Source: Gymnothorax reevesii | Taxonomy: Eukaryota > Chordata > Actinopteri > Anguilliformes > Muraenidae | Assembly: GCA_029721435.1 (NCBI GenBank) | Contig: CM056574.1 | Location: 8,298,501 to 8,362,500 of the forward strand | Reading direction: 5' to 3' | DNA length: 64,000 bases | Shown: piece after piece, positions 37,601 through 45,497 of the stretch | Layout: each line of letters opens with the position of its first letter | Position numbering within the stretch: the stretch's first letter is position 1 | The notes under the pieces: model-generated | The model's database searches: none | The model's input: the letters and a program-made list of their open reading frames with translations, nothing else | Told to the model about the DNA's origin: nothing | Position numbers and translations under genes: made by a program

Positions 37601-38175
37601 TGTGTTAGCTGTCACTTCATGACAGTGTATAACGAAGGCTGACCGTAATTAGCAATTGAACGTTATTGCAGTCAGCCCCCGATATACGTCACTGTAACAC
37701 ATTCTCTACGGCAAACCGCTGCCAGCGGCGGCGAACTCTGCCATGCGCGACGTAAAGCCGGTGCCAGCGGCGCGGCGAACTCTGCCATGCGCGACGTAAA
37801 GCCGGTGCCAGCGGCGCGGCGAACTCTGCCATGCGCGACGTAAAGCCGGTGCCAGCGGCGCGGATCACCAATCGCTGTCCGATGAAAAAATCAGTGGAGG
37901 ATCGCGGTGTTCTTCAAAACTTTAAACTGTGTAATTTTCGGGAAAAAAAATATTCCGTACAAACGCCATAATTTTATTAAAAAGTATTCCGTGGGGAATG
38001 AGTTAACTTCCTGCATTTCCCCCAGTTGCCTCAATTCTAAGATCGGTTTGCCGGTGACTTGTAGCTAGTTAGCAAGTCAGCCTAATGACAACCAACTGTC
38101 TGCACGGGCCATAGTGCCCGTTTCCCGGGGTTATGATGATCAGCAGCAGCGCTCACCAGTTACTTGAGAAGCCAT
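21333..38175 (-). CDS. Short TANGO1/cTAGE5-like ER export receptor (multi-exon)
   Basis: This is a gene of 16 defined exons plus one uncertain last exon, assembled by hand. Cumulative coding phase works at every junction from the ATG (38175) to exon 16 (1255 nt). Predicted protein: N-terminus of 24 residues, linker 25-38, one hydrophobic membrane segment about 39-65 (LFGLLCITLLIVVFLISLIV and on), a basic stop-transfer CRKLSTRKR, then a charged coiled coil from about 71 to 384. No signal peptide and no SH3 domain is seen. TANGO1 and cTAGE5 are ER-exit-site proteins whose coiled coils and Sec23-binding proline-rich tail help load bulky cargo such as procollagen into COPII carriers. Short isoforms lack the luminal SH3 part. 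The order of parts, and a segment of exons 13-15 of IKLRIQELNEQCEKLE type followed by a KKQ motif, recall that family. No proline-rich tail was found, so it may be a divergent paralogue. The exon chain is strong, the family moderate. Confidence 0.6.
22173..22273 (-). CDS. TANGO1-like gene, exon 16
   Basis: 101 nt, tcttgcag acceptor, GTGAGT donor. In the incoming frame it reads RSEASAKVPGSQEPLDMMG and on to LQRR, ending in phase 1. An internal acceptor after ctaaag (exon start 22250) would instead give an acidic MPDSPTDEASEE reading. Which is used cannot be decided here. Confidence 0.55.
22449..22516 (-). CDS. TANGO1-like gene, exon 15
   Basis: 68 nt, tcttgag acceptor (a weaker GAG), GTGAGT donor, phase 0 to 2. 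Encodes VFVRASECALDLKRKELATL and IK(K). Confidence 0.75.
22605..22640 (-). CDS. TANGO1-like gene, exon 14
   Basis: 36 nt, phase 0 to 0, encoding VASQQRTVEETK, with a GTGAGA donor. Its acceptor is (CT)n followed by ctctag: the polypyrimidine tract is the 24-copy dinucleotide microsatellite at 22643-22690. Confidence 0.75.
22643..22690 (+). repeat. (AG)24 microsatellite inside a splice acceptor
   Basis: Twenty-four perfect AG repeats. On the gene's strand this is (CT)24 directly before the AG of exon 14. Confidence 0.97.
22812..24030 (+). repeat. Pair of diverged direct repeats in intron 13
   Basis: 22812-22905 and about 23930-24025 share the order catcata..aattaat.tgca.aaac.cac, then caatcca and gactg. 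The remaining identity suggests an old tandem duplication of about 1.1 kb. The repeats span the intron between exons 13 and 14, and no second copy of an exon is visible between them. Confidence 0.5.
24202..24343 (-). CDS. TANGO1-like gene, exon 13
   Basis: 142 nt, ctctgcag acceptor, GTGAGA donor, phase 2 to 0. Contains RLSEREVLRHVREIRAA and IKLRIQELNEQCEKLESNL ending KKQ. This is the part that most resembles the TANGO1/cTAGE5 second coiled coil. Confidence 0.85.
24538..24731 (+). mobile_element. MITE with 12-bp perfect terminal inverted repeats
   Basis: Ends atcccccgccaa (24537-24548) and ttggcgggggat (24720-24731) are exact inverted copies, enclosing 194-195 bases. A ggac-type tetranucleotide tract (24661-24687) lies inside. 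It sits in intron 12 of the gene. The phrase 'gaagctacacaccaaatttgg' is typical of a fish repeat, but I cannot name the family. Confidence 0.7.
25115..28752 (+). repeat. About 69 copies of a 53-bp unit in intron 12
   Basis: The unit runs gtgagctcccgtcaccatat, acttactatggggacttcta, then taaccctgctgca, repeated every 53 bases over about 3.6 kb (for example gtgag at 25695 and 25748). Near the right end a 159-bp higher-order unit of three variants recurs: the variant agatcccatcacc lies at 27931, 28090, 28249 and 28408, exactly 159 apart. On the minus strand, which is the sense of the gene, most units contain GTAAGT, the consensus 5' splice site, in contexts such as CCATAGTAAGTATA and CATGGTAAGTAT. 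It is non-coding. Confidence 0.97.
28775..29380. mobile_element. Tc1/mariner-type MITE
   Basis: The left end is TA then cagtgcttgacaaatttatt. The right end is the inverse of a related sequence (tttgtctggtgctg) followed by TA. The interior is AT-rich with no transposase. The 606-bp element lies next to the 53-bp array in intron 12. Confidence 0.55.
29506..29644 (-). CDS. TANGO1-like gene, exon 12
   Basis: 139 nt, taaacag acceptor, GTGAGT donor, phase 1 to 2. Contains RMLEMEQEQAALKDEKANLQ and KLCETLQEECHVLENRSYER. The following intron (24344-29505) contains the 53-bp array. Confidence 0.85.
29725..29794 (-). CDS. TANGO1-like gene, exon 11
   Basis: 70 nt, gatacag acceptor, GTGGGT donor, phase 0 to 1. 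Encodes VRDALENQLLMEEVQTEKIV and ELE, a clear coiled-coil heptad stretch. Confidence 0.8.
29836..31148. mobile_element. DNA element with gggcccg ends, carrying a SINE insertion
   Basis: Starts cgggcccgagcaccgacggt and ends gtgcgagggcccg, so the ends are partly inverted copies. It is a well-spread teleost repeat type, by recollection. The original element is interrupted at about 30490-30830 by the SINE-like sequence. It lies in intron 10 and contains phrases such as atgggcgtggc at both sides of the insertion. No transposase is seen. Confidence 0.55.
30490..30815 (-). mobile_element. SINE-like composite, two tRNA-like heads
   Basis: On the minus strand a first head (ggggcgccctggtggctcat near 30810) precedes a second (ggcggcatggtggcacagtg near 30735), with a B-box-like gggttcaaat in the second. 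It ends near cccacggggttcagtaaagt. It is related to the element at 17457-17850. The minus open frame with GGMVAQWLALLLHSKKVVG is a shadow of this repeat. Confidence 0.65.
31299..31321 (-). CDS. TANGO1-like gene, exon 10 (23-nt microexon)
   Basis: 23 nt between a strong gtctctgtttcag acceptor and a GTAAGT donor, encoding DCICSEAW with its split first codon. Found because exon 9 ends in phase 1 while exon 11 reads from phase 0, which requires a length of 3n+2, and 23 fits. The encoded residues do not look coiled-coil, so an alternative exon remains possible. Confidence 0.5.
31722..31870 (+). repeat. Dispersed repeat, copy A
   Basis: Shares with 59189-59305 the ordered phrases cctgtaattcagcaggacat, gaaacctt, and tttgaatacagcagctgcat. 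Both are on the plus strand, 27.5 kb apart. The class is unknown. It lies in intron 9. Confidence 0.7.
32099..32166 (-). CDS. TANGO1-like gene, exon 9
   Basis: 68 nt, poly-T tract plus ccag acceptor, GTGAGG donor, phase 2 to 1. Encodes IAELNTQLAESQSPVCAPPL followed by ER. The SPVCAPP stretch breaks the coil. Confidence 0.75.
32384..32451 (-). CDS. TANGO1-like gene, exon 8
   Basis: 68 nt, ggtcag acceptor, GTGAGT donor, phase 0 to 2. Encodes MSACIAKQELAAERTETANL and RQ, plus part of the Lys shared with exon 9. Confidence 0.8.
32566..32601 (-). CDS. TANGO1-like gene, exon 7
   Basis: 36 nt, cgacag acceptor, GTAGGA donor, phase 0 to 0. Encodes MEFYKKLAEDNL. A clean symmetric exon that could be skipped without shifting the frame. 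Confidence 0.75.
32884..33175 (+). repeat. Teleost interspersed repeat ('tggcagacgcttttatccaa')
   Basis: Begins with catttatttggcagacgctt, then ttatccaaag, a sequence I know from many fish genomes as part of an interspersed repeat. The right limit is not clear. It lies in intron 6. Confidence 0.55.
33201..33273 (-). CDS. TANGO1-like gene, exon 6
   Basis: 73 nt, tttcag acceptor, GTGAAT donor, phase 2 to 0. Encodes an acidic stretch SSDSEHREEQESEHYDSNT and ILKMQ. Confidence 0.8.
33414..33543 (-). CDS. TANGO1-like gene, exon 5
   Basis: 130 nt, gtcacag acceptor, GTGAGT donor, phase 1 to 2. Contains MKTLEQEQIF and the acidic VVQEEVNAEDVRENTDTA. Confidence 0.8.
33829..33919 (-). CDS. TANGO1-like gene, exon 4
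   Basis: 91 nt, ccaacag acceptor, GTCTGT donor. Encodes RKRTVSRLTQEEKQKSETLL and ten more residues rich in Gln and Glu, the start of the coiled coil. Ends in phase 1. Confidence 0.8.
34640..34777 (-). CDS. TANGO1-like gene, exon 3 (membrane segment)
   Basis: 138 nt, phase 0 to 0, between tcccag and GTAAGT. Encodes 46 residues: a linker with PELFGL, about 27 hydrophobic residues (FGLLCITLLIVVFLISLIVI and on), then CACRKLST. The positive charges after the segment predict that what follows is cytosolic. Confidence 0.85.
34997..35181. mobile_element. hAT-type MITE with 8-bp target duplication
   Basis: Left end caggtctcttcaaatctg, right end gatttgaggagccctg, flanked by cactagcg (34989-34996) and cactagca (35182-35189), an 8-base target duplication with one change. 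Eight-base duplications are typical of hAT elements. It lies in intron 2. Confidence 0.75.
35324..35376 (-). CDS. TANGO1-like gene, exon 2
   Basis: 53 nt between a ttccag acceptor and a GTGAGT donor, completing the Asp split from exon 1 and encoding FISGTFDVKTPLTPWKS. Ends in phase 0. Intron 1 (35377-38156) holds a hAT MITE, a LINE fragment and a TG-rich tract. Confidence 0.65.
35574..35780. mobile_element. hAT-type MITE with 8-bp target duplication
   Basis: Left end cagtggtgtccaatc, right end gattggacaccccctg, flanked by ctctaacc (35566-35573) and ctttaacc (35781-35788). It carries ctggtgggtacaa and other phrases of a common fish hAT MITE. It lies in intron 1. Confidence 0.8.
36063..37380 (-). 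pseudogene. Decayed LINE reverse transcriptase, interrupted
   Basis: Minus-strand remains of a non-LTR reverse transcriptase. 37080-37330 reads, with frame shifts, a GVKQGG-like stretch (here ALNKGES), a VYIDELI motif and ALGYADDVV, which includes the RT catalytic YADD. The next conserved part is at 36356-36063: a 98-codon frame with NLCQSFANEYNVAFNSKKTV and a VKHLGHLV end. About 0.7 kb between them (36360-37080), including TG repeats, is not RT-like and is probably an insertion. I cannot tell which clade it is. It lies in intron 1. Confidence 0.75.
36803..37020 (+). repeat. Imperfect (TG)n tract
   Basis: TG dinucleotides broken up by ctgc, tatg and cgtg variants over about 220 bases. Confidence 0.9.
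37721..37862 (+). repeat. 44-bp CpG-rich tandem repeat, about 3.3 copies
   Basis: Unit gccagcggcgcggcgaactc, then tgccatgcgcgacgtaaagc and cggt. It starts at 37721, 37763, 37807 and 37851. The first copy is two bases shorter. Later copies are nearly identical. The very high CpG content is unlike the flanks and lies about 0.3 kb downstream of exon 1 in the gene's sense, inside intron 1. Confidence 0.9.
38157..38175 (-). CDS. TANGO1-like gene, exon 1 (start codon)
   Basis: 19 nt, ATG to a GTGAGC donor, encoding MASQVT plus one base (phase 1). The ATG has G at +4. Chosen as the start because it is the only upstream ATG with an immediate donor that joins exon 2 in the frame needed by exon 3. A purine is lacking at -3. 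Confidence 0.55.
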
Positions 38176-38400
38176 CTGTCCAAACGTTCATTAAAGTTCA
38201 GTAGCGAAGTTCACTTATATCTCCCTCAGATACACAGCAGACGTGCTGCCACTGAAAGATCCAACACAAACGGTGCCTTGATGATAAAAGCTCACCAATA
38301 GGGTGGGATAAGCTTGAGTCGAGGATGATTGGACAGAAACGAGCCTGTGACCAGCCTGACTCTCGTGCCTGACTGAACTAACGCAAAGCTCCATTTTAGA
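38176..38400. promoter_or_regulatory. Likely promoter region of the TANGO1-like gene
   Basis: Region directly upstream of the ATG (minus sense). It contains a TATA-like gatataag at 38214-38221 (minus), a CCAAT on the minus strand at 38328-38332, and on the plus strand a CCAAT at 38294-38298 and gatgataaaag. CCAAT motifs in both orientations suit a bidirectional promoter, but this is only motif reading. 38274-38398 is the part duplicated next to the 83-bp array. Confidence 0.4.
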
Positions 38401-38955
38401 TTGAAATTCAGTTTTGCATCAAAATGATGTGTTTTATTTCTCGTCTCACCTCAAAAACCTTTAACCTTTCGGAGTTCATGTGATGTTAATTAAAGAAAAA
38501 GATCTTTGAAGGTAAGTTCTCGTCTTCCCCAATTTTCCGCACACCAGCCACCACTGGTGTACGCACGAAAATGTCTGCTGCTGCGTGTGTCAGGATGTTA
38601 GCCAGTTTCATTACTGCTTCAGTCTCGGTCCTGAAAACAGAAACTACCCATCTACCTGGCCTGTTTAATCGCAGGGGTCAGGGGTACCTGGGACTGCGGA
38701 TCGATCAGAGGACTGCAGTGCTGGTTCACCTAAAGTTCAGGCTTCAGCCAGTTTTATCAGACCACTCTGTCTTTCAGCAAAAGCCAAGTCCTATCTTTCT
38801 CAATGACACAGTGATTACAGCATGACGTGCGCCTGTAACCTCTAAAAACCTCAAAACCCAACACTACCTGCTGCAGCTCTGCCTGACAAACCTAATAAAT
38901 GTGTTCACTTTAAATTTTTATGTGTTTTTTTTACTTGTATTTTCACCTGACTCAG

Positions 38956-39097
38956 GTGAACACCACCAAGCCTCTTGTCTCCAACAACACCCAGACTGTT
39001 CTGAGATCAGCACTGCCAGAGAGTTCATGTCTTCAGTTCAGTCCAGAGCTTCTCATGATTGACGCTCTGGGTAAAAGCGCTACTGAAAAGCTCGGGG
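38956..39097 (+). CDS. Exon-like segment of a possible divergent gene (B)
   Basis: A strong acceptor (tttcacctgactcag) is followed by an open stretch VNTTKPLVSNNTQTVLRSAL and on to IDALG. Donors GTAAAA after 39070 or GTAACC after 39097 both end in phase 1. The composition is Ser/Thr/Asn-rich. No family recognised. An upstream coding exon in the right phase was not found. The frame at 38571-38825 (starting MSAAACVRMLASF, good Kozak context) has no suitable donor. Confidence 0.3.
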
Positions 39098-39114
39098 GTA
39101 ACCAATACTGGGTT

Positions 39115-39165
39115 AAACACACACACACACACAGCGCACACACACGCGCACGCGCACACACACAT
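39115..39165 (+). repeat. (CA)n with CG variants
   Basis: CA tract interrupted by gcgc steps, right after segment B. Confidence 0.95.
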
Positions 39166-39384
39166 TAACACATACACACCGATGGCAGTCATTCACCAAT
39201 CGCTTGAAACTTAAATTTAAGTTGAAGAGAACATTTAAATGAACAAGGTGAGCAGTAAATGATTTTCCATACAATTTTTTTTTTCTTTTTTTATCATTTC
39301 AGAACATAAATGAGAAGCAGTAGACAGGCTGATAAATATTCTTGGTAGGTTGCGTGAGTCCTGTTGTGCATTTTCTGCCAACAG

Positions 39385-39500
39385 GCGACACTGCTGTGTC
39401 TGGAATGCAGACGATCCATCGTTGTTCCACAGTATCCTCTGCTCTTCTGAGAGAAAATGAGGATGATCTGACGATATCAAAGGAATACAGATACTGCAAA
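39385..39500 (+). CDS. Exon-like segment of a possible divergent gene (C)
   Basis: Acceptor ttttctgccaacag and donor GTACGT enclose 116 nt. Its frame continues phase 1 from segment B and reads GDTAVSGMQTIHRCSTVSSA, then LLRENEDDLTISKEYRYCK. The phase match with B is the main support. The product is unknown. The next acceptor could lie past the 48-bp array, near 41602, where the frame would close within a few codons. Confidence 0.3.
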
Positions 39501-39720
39501 GTACGTATTTTAAAATGCTGCGCAGATAGACTTATTTATTTAAGAAATAAATCCAAATGTAGGGGCTCAATATTTCTCCAAGGGCGTGAGCATAATCATT
39601 AAAGATTCGGCTGTATTTTGCTATTGAAGTCAGTGTGACAGAAGCCCTGAACTGTCAGTTTTTGTGTTCATTTTGATCACATTTTCAGCTGCAGCCTGAA
39701 AGAGCCCAGATCAGGGGCCC

Positions 39721-41569
39721 CATTCAGTGTCCTCCTCTGTGACTCTGGGTTATCTGTTCATTTCTGTCCATTCAGTGTCCTCCTCTGTGACTCTGGGTTA
39801 TCTGTCCATTCAGTGTTCTCCTCTGTGACTCTGGGTTATCTGTTCATTTCTGTCCATTCAGTGTCCTCCTCTGTGTCTCTGGGTTATCTGTTTATTTCTG
39901 TCCATTCAGTGTCCTCCTCTGTGACTCTGGGTTATCTGTTCATTTCTGTCCATTCAGTGTCCTCCTCTGTGACTCTGGGTTATCTGTTCATTTCTGTCCA
40001 TTCAGTGTCCTCCTCTGTGTCTCTGGGTTATCTGTTCATTTCTGTCCATTCAGTGTCCTCCTCTGTGTCTCTGGGTTATCTGTTTATTTCTGTCCATTCA
40101 GTGTCCTCCTCTGTGACTCTGGGTTATCTGTTCATTTCTGTCCATTCAGTGTCCTCCTCTGTGTCTCTGGGTTATCTGTTCATTTCTGTCCATTCAGTGT
40201 CCTCCTCTGTGACTCTGGGTTATCTGTCCATTCAGTGTCCTCCTCTGTGACTCTGGGTTATCTGTTCATTTCTGTCCATTCAGTGTCCTCCTCTGTGTCT
40301 CTGGGTTATCTGTTAATTTCTGTCCATTCAGTGTTCTCCTCTGTGACTCTGGGTTATCTGTTCATTTCTGTCCATTCAGTGTCCTCCTCTGTGACTCTGG
40401 GTTATCTGTCCATTCAGTGTTCTCCTCTGTGACTCTGGGTTATCTGTTCATTTCTGTCCATTCAGTGTCCTCCTCTGTGTCTCTGGGTTATCTGTTTATT
40501 TCTGTCCATTCAGTGTCCTCCTCTGTGACCCTGGGTTATCTGTTCATTTCTGTCCATTCAGTGTCCTCCTCTGTGTCTCTGGGTTATCTGTTCATTTCTG
40601 TCCATTCAGTGTCCTTCTCTGTATCTCTGGGTTATCTGTTCATTTCTGTCCATTCAGTGTCCTCCTCTGTGTCTCTGGGTTATCTGTTCATTTCTGTCCA
40701 TTCAGTGTCCTCCTCTGTGACTCTGGGTTATCTGTTCATTTCTGTCCATTCAGTGTCCTCCTCTGTGACTCTGGGTTATCTGTTAATTTCTGTCCATTCA
40801 GTGTTCTCCTCTGTGACTCTGGGTTATCTGTTCATTTCTGTCCATTCAGTGTCCTCCTCTGTGACTCTGGGTTATCTGTCCATTCAGTGTTCTCCTCTGT
40901 GACTCTGGGTTATCTGTTCATTTCTGTCCATTCAGTGTCCTCCTCTGTGTCTCTGGGTTATCTGTTTATTTCTGTCCATTCAGTGTCCTCCTCTGTGACT
41001 CTGGGTTATCTGTTCATTTCTGTCCATTCAGTGTCCTCCTCTGTGTCTCTGGGTTATCTGTTCATTTCTGTCCATTCAGTGTCCTCCTCTGTGTCTCTGG
41101 GTTATCTGTTTATTTCTGTCTATTCAGTGTCCTCCTCTGTGACTCTGGGTTATCTGTTCATTTCTGTCCATTTAGTGTCCTCCTCTGTGACTCTGGGTTA
41201 TCTGTTCATTTCTGTCCATTCAGTGTCCTCCTCTGTGACTCTGGGTTATCTGTTCATTTCTGTCCATTCAGTGTCCTCCTCTGTGACTCTGGGTTATCTG
41301 TCCATTCAGTGTCCTCCTCTGTGACTCTGGGTTATCTCTTCATTTCTGTCCATTCAGTGTCCTCCTCTGTGTCTCTGGGTTATCTGTTCATTTCTGTCCA
41401 TTCAGTGTTCTCCTCTGTGACTCTGGGTTATCTGTTAATTTCTGTCCATTCAGTGTCCTCCTCTGTGACTCTGGGTTATCTGTTCATTTCTGTCCATTCA
41501 GTGTCCTCCTCTGTGTCTCTGGGTTATCTGTTCATTTCTGTCCATTCAGTGTCCTCCTCTGTGACTCTG
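39721..41569 (+). repeat. 48-bp minisatellite, about 39 units
   Basis: Unit gtgtcctcctctgtgactct, then gggttatctgttcatttctg and tccattca. Most copies are 48 bases. Five are 38 bases because tcatttctgt is missing (near 39800, 40225, 40405, 40880 and 41300). Since 48 is a multiple of three, long frames encoding a 16-residue repeat (SSVTLGYLFISVHSV type) appear, but each 38-base copy shifts the frame. Not a real protein. Confidence 0.97.
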
Positions 41570-41864
41570 TGGATTATCTCTTTGTTTCCGTTGGTTCGCA
41601 GCAATCGCTCTAAATCGAAACGCAGGCCTTCGGTTTCGGTGCTACGCAAAGATAAGAGGGGGATTGATATTTGACTCTTATGAAAATCATCTGTGTGATT
41701 TTGATCTCCCCTCAGTTTAAATAATTCAGCCCTAGCTTTATTATTATTAATATCCACATTAGCAGGTCCCCAGTTGATAATGCTGTGATGCTAACACTCT
41801 CTGTGTTTGATGTGGGCTGTGGGACATGTTCGGTTTGTGGTGCTCAGTATCGCCCTGTCTCACA

Positions 41865-41869
41865 TACAC

Positions 41870-41904
<35 letters not shown>

Positions 41905-41980
41905 CATACACACACACAAACACACACACACACACACACACACATGCGCGCGTGCGAGCGCACACACGCACACACACACA
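41865..41980 (+). repeat. (CA)n microsatellite
   Basis: CA tract with aaac interruptions, ending in a gcgcgcgtgcgagcgc stretch with alternating purine-pyrimidine bases. Confidence 0.97.
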
Positions 41981-42822
41981 TGCAGAAACACTCACATAAA
42001 TCATTTTTTGGATTGCGATGCAAATTTCAGAATTGTGAGCTGTCTTATTCGGGCGTGCGCAAACACTGACGTTCGGGTCCTTCTTAGATCAAGTTTCAGG
42101 AATCATCGCTAGGAAGATCGATTTTTAGATCGTGATAAAAAAAAACACAAAACGCACGTGTGCAACGCCCCTTCTGTCCCCCTGAAATCTGTAACTCCAG
42201 TTTGCATGATTTGCATGATCGAGTCCATCTGTCTGCCCCTACAAGTGGACCTGCTGCAGCAAGAGAAGATTCCGGAGACTGTTGTGTGGCTCATTGTGGG
42301 CACAGTTCTGATTGTGTTCGACTCTTTCTTTGATTCCTGCGTGTTTCTGTGGTGTTTGGACAGCTTTTGTTTCCTCTCTGTGCACATTTTAAGTTTAGAA
42401 TCAGACCAGAGTGTAGAGCCTGCGGAGGAGTCGCCCTGATTTTGGTTTGGTCTGGAGTGAAACTGACTGGATGTGATGGAAGGCTGTAGTCTTCAGGAGG
42501 CCCTGCTTTGGCCAGACCCAGCTGAGTTTTGTGTGTATTTTTGTATTTGTATTTATTCGACTTTTTTAAAGAGACCTTGGTTTCAGTATATTAATACTTT
42601 GGGCCTCAGGGACTTGTTAGTTTTCTGTCTTATTAGTTTGTTTCTGTGACTGTAATGTGCAGAACTTGGGATGTAACATTGACTAATGAGTCACAATTTG
42701 CCTTCGTAGTTGTGAGGACACATGAAATTGCTCTCACTTCCCCAAAATATCCCCCCTCTGTCGCGAAAAAAGGGTTTTCTGCTTCTCACTTCGTAGCAGA
42801 TACAAGAACACAGACGCACTGA
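41981..42822. other. No certain gene
   Basis: A plus-strand frame at 42158-42439 reads VDLLQQEKIPETVVWLIVGT and a further hydrophobic run after a ctacaag acceptor-like site. I cannot link it in phase to upstream segments and do not call it a gene. Confidence 0.35.
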
Positions 42823-43040
42823 TACACACACACACACACACACACACTGAAGTGGAAACAGTGCTGATATGAATCTTGTGGCTCAGTTCAATAGCTGCTC
42901 TGACTGTCTCAGCTGCTTCAAAGCATTTCAATGAAAGTGCTGATATGAGCTGGTCTCCCCGGCAACAGAGATGCTCAACACAGAATTCCACATCTGAGCC
43001 ACCTCCCCTGTTCTACACACACACACACACACACACACAC
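42823..43040 (+). repeat. Two short (CA)n tracts
   Basis: CA tracts at 42823-42847 and 43014-43040. Confidence 0.95.
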
Positions 43041-44130
43041 TAAGCATTAGCCTAATGAACCAGCCCCACGTCACCCGAATCATCTCCCACGATGAGAAAA
43101 TCGAAATGAATCTGCTGTACTGTGACTCCTCATAATTAGTTAATAATTAACAGGAAACTCTGACCTACAGGATCATATCCAGGATCTCTGTGCATCAGAA
43201 AACCAGCACACATGGGTCCTTTGGCCAGATTTTTGCATTAGAATTACAGTAAGCCTGCTCTTTCAGATTAGCATCAATTCTCTGTACAGAGCTCAAAATT
43301 TGATTCGCTGGAGCATGAAATCAAACTCTGACCACCATGCTGTAGACACTGTATCAGCCATCCGGCTTTCCCTCCACCAGTGAGTTTCAGTCTGTTTCTG
43401 AGTTATTTCTGTTTTTGTCCTTTTCATTGTCAGGTGTTTTTCTGACCCATGAGAACAAATTCCCTTTCATGTACATGTACATCTTTATTTCTGCACACAA
43501 TCCTCTCCAGTACAGAACAAATGAACCTTCAATTCAGAATAATCATCAGCACTTAATTAGTTCACCTGTTATATGTAAGCTATGTGCCACATTATTGTGA
43601 ATTTATGCCAATTTTCAATGTCAAGTCACAGATTGGTTTTGGATGGATGTTCCTTTAAAATTGCAGACTCCTCAGCAAGAATGCTTTTCTCAGCGAGGTT
43701 AGCGAGAGTTTGAGAGAACTAATTATCCAGAGATGAACTCTCAGGAAACGTTCCCAAGGTCTCTCGTTTGCTTGGTGTTTGGTTAACGCAAACGTAAATC
43801 AAACATAAATGCAGCGTCTTCATAACTTGGGGGGAAATGTAGATTGAGAATTCATTTACACTCTGATTATAAATCATGGGCAGAAGATTAGGCTGACATC
43901 ACCATGTGGTTGTGACTCTTAGCTCCCGGTAGGTGTGACCTTGGGTGGTTCTTACCGCTGTTTAGTGGTGTGGCTGCTGTTTTCACCATTTTTAGCAAGT
44001 TATTTCTTGTTGTCATTTATGATGATCATTTGAATTAGGTGTTTATCGTATCCCTGATAAGTTTTTGGGGGTATTAAGAATTCACCAAGGACCCCACCTC
44101 CATAGATCATTCATGTCAGTGAATTAACTA
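43041..44130. other. Non-coding stretch
   Basis: No recognisable gene or structured repeat. Confidence 0.45.
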
Positions 44131-45030
<900 letters not shown>

Positions 45031-45497
45031 AATGGCCTCGCACAGAACAGCAATGTTGGGGAAATACCTCGATTGGTGGCACCTTTGTGGTGATAATGCC
45101 CAAGCAGTGGCGACATCGTTGTGAGTGCAATGGCACGTCATACGAGGGCGCCGGCTGTTGGGGTTACACCTCACAGGTGGACACCATGTGTTGAGGCAAT
45201 TTGCCTAATGATATCAATTTTATTAATTCTTATTAATAATAAGAAATGATAATGAAAAAGTGAATGCCTATTGCCTATATTTGTATAATTGACATGGCAT
45301 TGGAAGGATGACAGTATCTATGCAAAAAATCTAAAACTTTCACTAATCTCACAGCATTTTTTTATTTTTTTTTTCCTTACAATAGTCACTCAGCTCTGTG
45401 TCGTGCCTAACAACGCTGTGGGGATTGTAGGAGAATGTGAACACCGCTAGCGCTGGGCTGTGTGCACACCATAATTTCAATTGATGACAAACAGCTT
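45031..45497. other. Unassigned sequence between two elements
   Basis: 45031-45190 follows the Tc1 break and contains a CG-rich phrase (acgagggcgccggctg). I do not recognise it. The remainder is AT-rich. Confidence 0.4.

Noticed and set aside
38571..38825. Plus-strand frame with good Kozak context, possible first exon of a divergent gene
   Set aside because: No credible phase-0 donor to join segment B. Left as uncertain.
39813..41674. Long open frames with a perfect 16-residue repeat (SSVTLGYLFISVHSV type)
   Set aside because: They follow directly from a 48-base minisatellite. The 38-base units break the frame five times, and there is no start context or domain.
42158..42439. Plus-strand frame with a hydrophobic segment
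   Set aside because: No phase-compatible link to the possible upstream exons and no recognisable family. Possible but unsupported.
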